From the NCBI RefSeq assembly GCF_041431135.1, contig NZ_CP107799.1, positions 2,604,001 to 2,668,000 of the forward strand: a stretch of 64,000 nt of DNA. The letters run 5' to 3'. Position numbers and translations under genes: made by a program. The DNA is from Streptomyces sp. NBC_00554 (GTDB taxonomy: Bacteria > Actinomycetota > Actinomycetes > Streptomycetales > Streptomycetaceae). The notes below the pieces were generated by a model. The model ran no database searches and was not told the DNA's origin. It saw only the letters and a list, made by a program, of their open reading frames with translations. Positions 18,134-24,965 of the stretch are shown piece by piece; position 1 is the stretch's first letter; each line of letters opens with the position of its first letter.

Positions 18134-18440
18134 GCCGGCCCCCTCCGGTTCATCGGTCGTACGGTCTCGGATCATCGGTCGTACGGTCTCGGACTGTAAA
18201 AGTACGGGCACGCGCGCGCGTGCACCCTCGCAGTCACGCCGATAGGTAAGGACGGCGTCAAGAGGGTTCGGGTTGCGTGCGGCTTCCGTTACCCAGCCGG
18301 TACGCCCCCGACGATGATCGTTACGTGGCGTGTCCACCCGCTATCGGATCGTTATGCTCAATTTCCCCTCAGATGTAATGACGCTGGTCGTACGGGGTCA
18401 CTACTGTCCTCCCAAACCGCGAGGACGGAGCCAAAGAGCG
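18134..18440. promoter_or_regulatory. divergent gluR-gluA control region
   Basis: This 307-bp interval must contain the promoters of gluRK (leftward) and gluABCD (rightward). It holds the direct repeats at 18151-18192 and an alternating purine-pyrimidine palindrome at 18208-18223. A -10-like TATGCT at 18353-18358 for gluA has only a poor -35. I could not fix either transcription start. Confidence 0.6.
18151..18192. repeat. 20-bp direct repeat pair upstream of gluR
   Basis: CATCGGTCGTACGGTCTCGG occurs at 18151-18170 and again, identical, at 18173-18192. The 22-bp period equals two helical turns, as expected for side-by-side dimers of an OmpR-type regulator. Confidence 0.75.
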
Positions 18441-19217
18441 ATGACCGAAGTATCGGTGGCCAAGGACGCCGTGGCCGCGACCGAAGAACTGGTCGTCCTG
18501 AAGAGCGTCAACAAGCACTTCGGCGCGTTGCACGTTCTCCAGGACATCGACCTGACGATCACCCGTGGCGAGGTCGTCGTGGTCATCGGACCCTCCGGGT
18601 CCGGGAAGTCCACCCTGTGCCGCGCCATCAACCGCCTGGAGACGATCGACTCGGGCGCCATCTCGATCGACGGCAAACCGCTGCCCGCGGAGGGCAAGGC
18701 GCTGGCCCGGCTTCGGGCCGACGTCGGCATGGTCTTCCAGTCCTTCAACCTCTTCGCGCACAAGACGGTGCTCGAGAACGTGATGCTGGGCCAGATCAAG
18801 GTCCGCAAGGCCGACAAGAAGGTGGCCGAGGAGAAGGCCCGCGGACTGCTCGACCGCGTCGGCATCAGCACGCAGGCCGACAAGTACCCCGCGCAGCTCT
18901 CGGGCGGCCAGCAGCAGCGCGTCGCCATCGCGCGGGCGCTGGCGATGGACCCCAAGGTCATGCTCTTCGACGAGCCGACCTCGGCGCTCGACCCCGAGAT
19001 GATCAACGAGGTCCTGGAGGTCATGCAGCAGCTCGCGCGCGACGGCATGACCATGATCGTCGTCACCCATGAGATGGGCTTCGCTCGTTCGGCTGCGAAC
19101 CGAGTGGTGTTCATGGCCGACGGACGCATCGTCGAAGAAGCTGTGCCGGACCAGTTCTTCAGCAATCCCCGCAGCGACCGTGCCAAGGACTTCCTGTCGA
19201 AGATCCTGCACCACTGA
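18441..19217 (+). CDS. gluA: glutamate ABC importer ATPase GluA
   Basis: The 258-residue ATPase has Walker [10 protein letters not shown], signature LSGGQQQR and Walker B VMLFDEP followed by TSALDPE, the arrangement of polar-amino-acid importers (GlnQ/GluA type). It energises uptake by GluBCD. The ATG at 18441 was chosen because GGAG precedes it and the longer frame upstream lies in the divergent control region. It is the first gene of gluABCD; gluB starts 64 bp after its stop. Regulation by GluR is inferred from the adjacent divergent regulator. Confidence 0.93.
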   Translation: MTEVSVAKDAVAATEELVVLKSVNKHFGALHVLQDIDLTITRGEVVVVIGPSGSGKSTLCRAINRLETIDSGAISIDGKPLPAEGKALARLRADVGMVFQSFNLFAHKTVLENVMLGQIKVRKADKKVAEEKARGLLDRVGISTQADKYPAQLSGGQQQRVAIARALAMDPKVMLFDEPTSALDPEMINEVLEVMQQLARDGMTMIVVTHEMGFARSAANRVVFMADGRIVEEAVPDQFFSNPRSDRAKDFLSKILHH

Positions 19218-19281
19218 TCGTCTGTCGTACCTCTCCGTCACCGACGGCCCGCATCCGTCTTCATCCCAAAGGATGTTCACC

Positions 19282-20124
19282 ATGAAGCTCCGCAAGGTCA
19301 CCGCCGCCTCGGCCGCCGTGCTCGCCCTCGCTCTGTCCGCGACGGCGTGTGGCTCCGACGACAAGGACGACGCCGGTTCCGGCTCCAGCGGCGGCGGCAC
19401 GATCAAGGTCGGCATCAAGTACGACCAGCCCGGTCTCGGCCTCAAGGAGCCCGACGGTTCCTTCTCCGGCTTCGACGTGGACGTGGCGACGTACGTGGCC
19501 AAGGAACTCGGTTACGACGCCGACAAGATCGAGTTCGTCGAGACCAAGAGCGCCGACCGCGAGAACGCGATCGCCCGTGGCGACGTCAAGTTCATCGCGG
19601 CCACGTACTCGATCAACGACGAGCGCAAGGAGAAGGTCAACTTCGCCGGCCCCTACCTGCTGGCCCACCAGGACCTGCTCGTCAAGTCGGACTCCGACAT
19701 CGCCAAGGGCACGGACCTCAACGGCAAGAAGCTGTGCTCCGTGACCGGCTCCACCTCGGCGCAGAACGTCAAGGCCGACATCGCCCCGAAGGCCCAGCTG
19801 AAGGAGCTCAGCGGCTACTCGGAGTGCATCGCCGCTCTGCAGAGCGGCGCAGTGGACGCGGTGACCACCGACGACTCGATCCTCGCGGGCTTCGCCGCGC
19901 AGGACAAGTACAAGGGCCAGTTCAAGCTCACCGGCCTCAAGCTGAGCAACGAGAACTACGGCATCGGCGTGAAGAAGGACGACACCGCGACCACGGACAA
20001 GATCAACGCCGCCCTGACGAAGATGGTCAGTGACGGTTCGTGGCAGAAGGCCGTCGACGCCAACTTCGGTCCGGCCGGCTACAAGAACGAGCCCGCGCCG
20101 AAGATCGGCAACATCGTCTCGTAA
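19282..20124 (+). CDS. gluB: glutamate-binding lipoprotein GluB
   Basis: A 280-residue solute-binding protein. The signal peptide ends in the lipobox LSATAC, with the lipidated Cys at residue 23, followed by a Gly/Ser/Asp linker. The mature domain shows the bacterial extracellular family 3 pattern, for example FSGFDVDVATYVAKELGY near residue 59 and the hinge segment FAGPYLLAHQDLL. It delivers glutamate to GluCD. AAAGG lies upstream of the ATG at 19282; a second in-frame ATG three codons earlier overlaps that site. Confidence 0.93.
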   Translation: MKLRKVTAASAAVLALALSATACGSDDKDDAGSGSSGGGTIKVGIKYDQPGLGLKEPDGSFSGFDVDVATYVAKELGYDADKIEFVETKSADRENAIARGDVKFIAATYSINDERKEKVNFAGPYLLAHQDLLVKSDSDIAKGTDLNGKKLCSVTGSTSAQNVKADIAPKAQLKELSGYSECIAALQSGAVDAVTTDDSILAGFAAQDKYKGQFKLTGLKLSNENYGIGVKKDDTATTDKINAALTKMVSDGSWQKAVDANFGPAGYKNEPAPKIGNIVS

Positions 20125-20240
20125 CGCAAGGCTCCGGCCCAGCAACGCAGGGTTCCATGACGCGCCGCCGCCCGCAGCGATCAGGGCGGCGGCGCGCCAT
20201 GCCCTCCACGTAAGCCACACACCCGGAAGCGCGGGAGATC

Positions 20241-20909
20241 GTGTTCGACTTTCTTGAAGGTTACGACGTCCTCGGGGCGTTCTGGATGACGGTGAAACTC
20301 ACCGCCCTCTCCGCCCTCGGCTCCCTGGTCCTGGGCACCCTGCTGGCCGCCATGCGGGTCAGCCCGGTCCCGCTCATGCGCGGGTTCGGCACCGCCTACG
20401 TGAACATCGTCCGGAACATCCCCCTGACCGTCATCATCGTCTTCGCCTCGCTCGGCCTCGCCGACATCTTCGGCGTGACGATGGGAGCGCCCGACGATTT
20501 CAAGGTCCAGGGCTTCCGCCTTGCCGTGCTCGGTCTGGCCGGCTACCACGCCGCGTTCGTCTGCGAGGCGCTGCGCTCCGGCATCAACACCGTGCCCCCC
20601 GGACAGGCCGAGGCGGCACGCGCCATCGGGCTGAGCTTCAGTCAGGTCCTGCGGCTCATCGTCCTTCCGCAGGCCTTCCGTTCGGTCATCGGCCCACTGG
20701 CCAACGTACTGATCGCGCTGACCAAGAACACCACGGTGGCGGCCGCGATCGGCGTCGCCGAGGCGGCCTATCTGATGAAGGAAATGATCGAGAACGAGGC
20801 CCAGACGATCGCCATCGGTGCCGTGTTCGCCTTCGGGTTCGTGGTACTGACCCTGCCGACCGGCCTCCTCCTCGGCTGGCTGAGCAAGCGACTGGCGGTG
20901 AAGCGATGA
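20241..20909 (+). CDS. gluC: glutamate ABC importer permease GluC
   Basis: A 222-residue inner-membrane permease with about five transmembrane helices and the EAA loop EAARAIGLSFSQVLRLIVLPQA, which contacts the ATPase GluA. It begins with GTG at 20241 behind GGGAG. Its last four bases overlap the start of gluD (ATGA), so the two permeases are translationally coupled. A 116-bp gap separates it from gluB. Confidence 0.92.
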   Translation: MFDFLEGYDVLGAFWMTVKLTALSALGSLVLGTLLAAMRVSPVPLMRGFGTAYVNIVRNIPLTVIIVFASLGLADIFGVTMGAPDDFKVQGFRLAVLGLAGYHAAFVCEALRSGINTVPPGQAEAARAIGLSFSQVLRLIVLPQAFRSVIGPLANVLIALTKNTTVAAAIGVAEAAYLMKEMIENEAQTIAIGAVFAFGFVVLTLPTGLLLGWLSKRLAVKR

Positions 20910-21847
20910 CCTCGGTGCTCTACGACACCCCGGGTCCCCGCGCCAAGCGGCGCAATGTGATCTTCTCTGTGGTCTTCTTCGTCCTGCTTGCCCTCTTCCT
21001 GTGGTGGATCTGGAAGACCATGGACGACAAGGGCCAGCTGAAGTGGGACCTGTGGGAACCGTTCACCACGTCGCAGGCCTGGACGACATACCTGCTGCCG
21101 GGCCTGGCCAACACGCTGAAGGCCGCTGCGATCTCCATGGTGATCGCCCTTCCGTTGGGCGCGTTCTTCGGCATCGCACGCCTCTCCGATCACCGATGGG
21201 TGAGGGGCGCGGCCAGCACGGTGGTCGAGTTCTTCCGGTCGATCCCGGTGCTGCTGCTGATGCTGTTCGCCAACGAGTTCTACGTCCGCTCCACGGACAT
21301 CGGAAGCGAAGAGCGGCCTCTCTACGCGGTCGTCACCGGCCTGGTGCTCTACAACGCCTCGGTCCTCGCCGAGATCGTGCGAGCGGGCATCCTCTCCCTG
21401 CCCAAGGGGCAGTCCGAGGCCGCCATGGCGGTCGGTCTGCGCAAGGGCCAGACGATGACCAACATCCTGCTGCCGCAGGCGGTCACCGCGATGCTTCCGG
21501 CCATCGTCAGCCAGCTCGTCGTCATCGTGAAGGACACCGCACTGGGCGGCGTGATGCTCGGGTTCACCGAGCTGCTCAACTCGCGCAGCACGCTGGCGGC
21601 CAACTACGCCAACGTCATCCCCAGCTTCATCGTGGTCGCGGTCATCTTCATCATCGTGAACTTCATCCTCACCAGCTTCGCCAGTTGGCTGGAGGGCAGG
21701 CTGCGGCGCAGCAAGAAGGGCACGGGCGTGGTCCTCGGCGAGGATGCGGTGGAGATCAACCCCGCTGCGGTGGGGGGCGGCTTCGGGACCGGTGGCGAGG
21801 GTGGCGGCCCGAGCGGCTTCACCTTCACCGACAAACCACCCCGATGA
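20906..21847 (+). CDS. gluD: glutamate ABC importer permease GluD
   Basis: The second permease of the importer, 313 residues. A first helix at about residues 17-37 precedes a short external stretch, then the BPD_transp domain follows with the EAA loop EAAMAVGLRKGQTMTNILLP. The C-terminal 55 residues are Gly-rich and cytoplasmic, longer than in most homologues. The start overlaps the gluC stop by 4 nt. A perfect hairpin at 21880-21909 ends the operon. Confidence 0.92.
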   Translation: MTSVLYDTPGPRAKRRNVIFSVVFFVLLALFLWWIWKTMDDKGQLKWDLWEPFTTSQAWTTYLLPGLANTLKAAAISMVIALPLGAFFGIARLSDHRWVRGAASTVVEFFRSIPVLLLMLFANEFYVRSTDIGSEERPLYAVVTGLVLYNASVLAEIVRAGILSLPKGQSEAAMAVGLRKGQTMTNILLPQAVTAMLPAIVSQLVVIVKDTALGGVMLGFTELLNSRSTLAANYANVIPSFIVVAVIFIIVNFILTSFASWLEGRLRRSKKGTGVVLGEDAVEINPAAVGGGFGTGGEGGGPSGFTFTDKPPR

Positions 21848-21879
21848 TCTGATGCACAGTCAAGTGGCTTGAGCGACAG

Positions 21880-21909
21880 GGAGGCAGTGGCGTGATCGCC
21901 ACTGCCTCC
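21880..21909 (+). terminator. terminator of gluABCD
   Basis: GGAGGCAGTGGCG and its exact complement flank a 4-nt loop (TGAT), 33 nt after the gluD stop. Confidence 0.88.
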
Positions 21910-22027
21910 GTCACTTGACGCAAGCACCGGCAATAGGTTGCATACGTTCTGTGATCGTGCACCCCGCTCCAACTGCCTGTTCCCGTACGTCCCTCAGGGC
22001 ATCGCTCCGGGCAGGGGGCACCGCGCC

Positions 22028-23707
22028 ATGGACCCGGTGATCATCGTCGGAGCGGGGCCCGTGGGGCTCACGCTCGCCCTTGCGCTCGCCCGCCAGGAGG
22101 TCCCCTCCGTGGTCCTCGACGAAGGGCCCGGCAAGGACGAACAGCGGCCCGCGCGGACGGTCGTTCTGCGCGAGGACACAGCCGCGCTGATCGAGCGGCT
22201 GACGGGTTTCCCCCTCTCCGAGGCCGGTTTCCGTTGGGCCGGATGGCGGTCGATGCGGCGCAAGCAGGTGATGCGCGAGGTCAGGTTCGGTTCAGGGGGT
22301 TCCGAAGACTCCGGGGGCTCGGACGGCCCGAGCCGCGCGGCAGGCCCTGCTGCTTCCGCCGTTCCGGGTGACGCCGCGCCGTTCTCCGCCCCCCTGCACC
22401 TCGCCCAGCACGTCCTGACCACCGCCCTGCGCGGGGCCCTCGCGGGCGAGCGGCTCGTCAAGATCGCCACGAGCAGCCGCCTCGACTCCGTCGAGCAGGA
22501 GACGTCGGGCGTCACCGCGCACACCCGCGGCCCCAAGGGCACATGGTGGCGCGGCAGTTACCTCGTCGGCTGCGACGGGCCACGCTCGACGGTGCGCAAA
22601 CTCCAGGACATCCGCTTCCCGGGCCGTACGGCCGTCGAACGACACGCCGTGGCGGCGCTGCGTACGGAACTTCCGTGGCCCGGCGAAGCGTTGTTGCACC
22701 GTATGCCGCCGTGGCGGACGTCGGGCCCTTCGGCCGGGGAGGTGACCGCCCGCCCCCTCGCCGACGGCGTGTGGCGACTGGACTGGCTGCTGCCCCCGGG
22801 AAAGGACCTGGTCACGCCTGATCTGCTGGTCGCGCGTATCCGGGAGACCCTCGGCGGTTGGAGCGGCGGCTCCACACCTCCGTACGAGCTGCTCGACACC
22901 GGAGTCCACACCGTCCACCACCGACTCGCCCGCCGGTGGCGGTCCGGCCGTGTCTTCCTCGCCGGGGACGCCGCGCACCTGCTCGGCGCACTCGGCACCC
23001 AGGGCCTGGACGAGGGGCTGCGGGACGCCGACAACCTCGCCTGGAAACTGGCGCTGGCCTGGCACCACGGCCCGCACGAGACGCTGCTCGACAGCTACCA
23101 GGCCGAGCGGCGCGCGGTCGTCGCGGCCCGGCTGCGCGCCGCCGACCAGTCGCTGCCGCTGCTGCGCGGCGGCGGAGGGCTGCGCTCGTACGTCCCCGGA
23201 TCCGCCCGGGGACACGACACGCTACTCACGGACGGTCACCTGGGGCGCGGCCCGCTGGGTGCGCCGGGGGCGTACGCCGATTCGCCGCTCGCGCCTCCGC
23301 ACGCCGAGTCGGGGACGCCCGTGGACACTGCGCCCGGTGCGCCGGTCGTCGACGTGCGGGTGACGGCGGAGGACGGTTCGTTCGTACCGCTGCGGGAGCG
23401 GCTCGGGCGTGGGGCGCTGCTTGTGGTGCTGATCGCGCCCGGTACCGGCGTGTGGGAGCGCAAGCACTGGGTGACGGCCGGAATCATGCCCCGGCTCGCA
23501 GCTGCCGTGACCGCGCTGCCGCACCCGGCCGAGCTGCTGGTCGCGGAGAGCTACCCCGGTGCGGCGGCGCACACCGTGCTGCTCATCCGCCCCGACGGGC
23601 ACCTGGTCACCGCGTTGAGCGGGGTGCGTCCGGCCGATCTGTACGCGGCGGCCGAGGCGACACTGGGCGGAGCGGCGAAGGCGGAGGCGACGGCCAGTAC
23701 CAGCTGA
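22028..23707 (+). CDS. FAD-dependent aromatic-ring-type monooxygenase
   Basis: A 559-residue flavoprotein hydroxylase of the PHBH/PgaE type. Features in order are the dinucleotide-binding VGAGPVGLTLALALARQ at residues 6-22, the second FAD motif GCDGPRSTVR near residue 180, and the third, GDAAHLLGALGTQGLDEGLRDADNLAW (Ala-Leu-Gly-Thr where most members have Pro and Gly), near residue 320. A C-terminal thioredoxin-like region follows. A Gly/Ser/Pro-rich insertion sits near residues 82-115. Such enzymes hydroxylate phenolic or polyketide substrates with NAD(P)H; the substrate is unknown and no pathway genes are nearby. The ATG at 22028 follows a G-rich site. Confidence 0.85.
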   Translation: MDPVIIVGAGPVGLTLALALARQEVPSVVLDEGPGKDEQRPARTVVLREDTAALIERLTGFPLSEAGFRWAGWRSMRRKQVMREVRFGSGGSEDSGGSDGPSRAAGPAASAVPGDAAPFSAPLHLAQHVLTTALRGALAGERLVKIATSSRLDSVEQETSGVTAHTRGPKGTWWRGSYLVGCDGPRSTVRKLQDIRFPGRTAVERHAVAALRTELPWPGEALLHRMPPWRTSGPSAGEVTARPLADGVWRLDWLLPPGKDLVTPDLLVARIRETLGGWSGGSTPPYELLDTGVHTVHHRLARRWRSGRVFLAGDAAHLLGALGTQGLDEGLRDADNLAWKLALAWHHGPHETLLDSYQAERRAVVAARLRAADQSLPLLRGGGGLRSYVPGSARGHDTLLTDGHLGRGPLGAPGAYADSPLAPPHAESGTPVDTAPGAPVVDVRVTAEDGSFVPLRERLGRGALLVVLIAPGTGVWERKHWVTAGIMPRLAAAVTALPHPAELLVAESYPGAAAHTVLLIRPDGHLVTALSGVRPADLYAAAEATLGGAAKAEATASTS

Positions 23708-23712
23708 TCCGG

Positions 23713-23741
23713 CGGTCGCTCGAGCCTCGCTTGAGCGACCG
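23713..23741 (+). terminator. hairpin after the monooxygenase gene
   Basis: CGGTCGCTC pairs with GAGCGACCG around an 11-nt loop, 5 nt after the stop codon. Confidence 0.7.
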
Positions 23742-23968
23742 TGGACCAGGGGTCCACATAGTGACTGTCAGTTGACCCTCCCCCACCTCCATGGTGTACT
23801 CCGGATCGTGACCGATACCTGTGTGCACCTGTGGCGGAGGGTCCATATGGACCTGGTCCGCTACGCGGGCTGCATCTGTCACCCGTCCTGCTGATTCGCA
23901 TCCTTCTTCCCGCGTGAGCCGCCTCTGCATGGCCGCGGGCTCCAAGCGAAACCTTCAGGACGGTACGC

Positions 23969-24505
23969 GTGTCTGTGTCACCCTCTGTTTCCGCGCCTTC
24001 CGCGCCCTCACAAACTCCCACCCAGGCCGAGCTGCTCGACTTCGTGCGCCGTAGTGCCGCCGACGCCGAGCTGATCGCCTCGCTCCCACTCGATCCCGAG
24101 GGCCGCACCTGGGTGCGTCTCGAAGGCCCCGGGGGCAGCGAGGCCTGGCTGATCGGCTGGCCGCCAGGTACCGGAACCGGCTGGCACGACCACGCCGACT
24201 CGGTCGGCGCCTTCCTCACCGCGTCGGGCGAACTCAAGGAGTACTCGCTCGCCGCTCGACTGCCCACCGACGGCTGGAAGACCCTCGAACTCACCGAAGG
24301 GGTGGACCGCGAGCGGCGGTTGACGGCCGGCAAGGGCCGCTCCTTCGGCCGCCACCATGTGCACGAGGTGCTCAACGAATCCACCGAGGAGCACGCGATC
24401 TCGGTCCACGCCTACTACCCGCCCCTGCCGCGGATCCGCCGCTACAGCCGTACGGGCCAGGTGCTGCGCCTGGAGCAGGTCGAGCGCCCGGAGGACTGGC
24501 AGTGA
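23969..24505 (+). CDS. cysteine dioxygenase
   Basis: A 178-residue cupin of the cysteine dioxygenase type I family. The iron-binding cupin motif is visible as GWHDHADSVGAF near residue 71, with the third ligand in FGRHHVHEV near residue 126. Cysteine dioxygenase adds O2 to the cysteine thiol to give cysteine sulfinate. The GTG at 23969 has AGGA upstream. The stop overlaps the start of the rhodanese gene (GTGA), so the two are coupled. The 227 bp between the upstream hairpin and the start should hold the promoter. A TTGACC at 23772 has only a poor -10 partner. Confidence 0.9.
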   Translation: MSVSPSVSAPSAPSQTPTQAELLDFVRRSAADAELIASLPLDPEGRTWVRLEGPGGSEAWLIGWPPGTGTGWHDHADSVGAFLTASGELKEYSLAARLPTDGWKTLELTEGVDRERRLTAGKGRSFGRHHVHEVLNESTEEHAISVHAYYPPLPRIRRYSRTGQVLRLEQVERPEDWQ

Positions 24506-24897
24506 CCGCCCAACACCCGGTGGGAGTGGACGAGTTGCTGGACCGGGTCCGCGAGGGACTCGACCGTGTGGAGGCCAAGGAGGCGTACGACGCCGGACAG
24601 GCCGGCGAGGCCCTCCTGGTCGACATCCGGTACGCCGCCCTGCGCGAGCGCGACGGCCTGATCCCCGGCGCCCTCGTCGTCGAGCGCAACGAACTGGAGT
24701 GGCGGCTCGACCCCCAGGGAAGTCACCGCGCCCCGGAGGCCACGAGCCACGACCTACGGGTCGTGGTGGTGTGCAACGAGGGGTACGCGTCGAGCCTCGC
24801 GGCCGTGTCCCTGCGGCAGTTGGGACTGCACCGGGCGACCGACCTGGTCGGAGGCTTCCAGGCGTGGAAGGCGGCCGGGTTTCCGGTGAAGGAGTAA
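24502..24897 (+). CDS. rhodanese-like sulfurtransferase
   Basis: A 131-residue single-domain rhodanese. The active-site loop is CNEGYASS near residue 90, with the nucleophilic Cys present, and DLVGGFQAWKAAG closes the domain as usual. The GTG start overlaps the cysteine dioxygenase stop by 4 nt, so the pair is translated together. This supports a joint role in cysteine sulfur handling, perhaps sulfane-sulfur or sulfite detoxification, although the reaction is inferred. A strong hairpin follows. Confidence 0.88.
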   Translation: MTAQHPVGVDELLDRVREGLDRVEAKEAYDAGQAGEALLVDIRYAALRERDGLIPGALVVERNELEWRLDPQGSHRAPEATSHDLRVVVVCNEGYASSLAAVSLRQLGLHRATDLVGGFQAWKAAGFPVKE

Positions 24898-24904
24898 CGG
24901 CCCA

Positions 24905-24963
24905 GGCAGTACGCCGATGTGGGCGCCCCCTGATGTAAGGGGCGCCCACCATTGCGTACTGCC
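24905..24963. terminator. bidirectional terminator between rhodanese and permease genes
   Basis: An 11-bp perfect stem (GTGGGCGCCCC, 24919-24929 with 24939-24949) is nested in an outer 10-bp pairing (GGCAGTACGC with GCGTACTGCC). It fills the gap between two convergent stop codons. Confidence 0.88.
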
Positions 24964-24965
24964 CC

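Noticed and set aside
21915..21948. Promoter (TTGACG ... TACGTT) before the monooxygenase
   Set aside because: The spacing is 22 nt and other pairings are worse; not a credible promoter.
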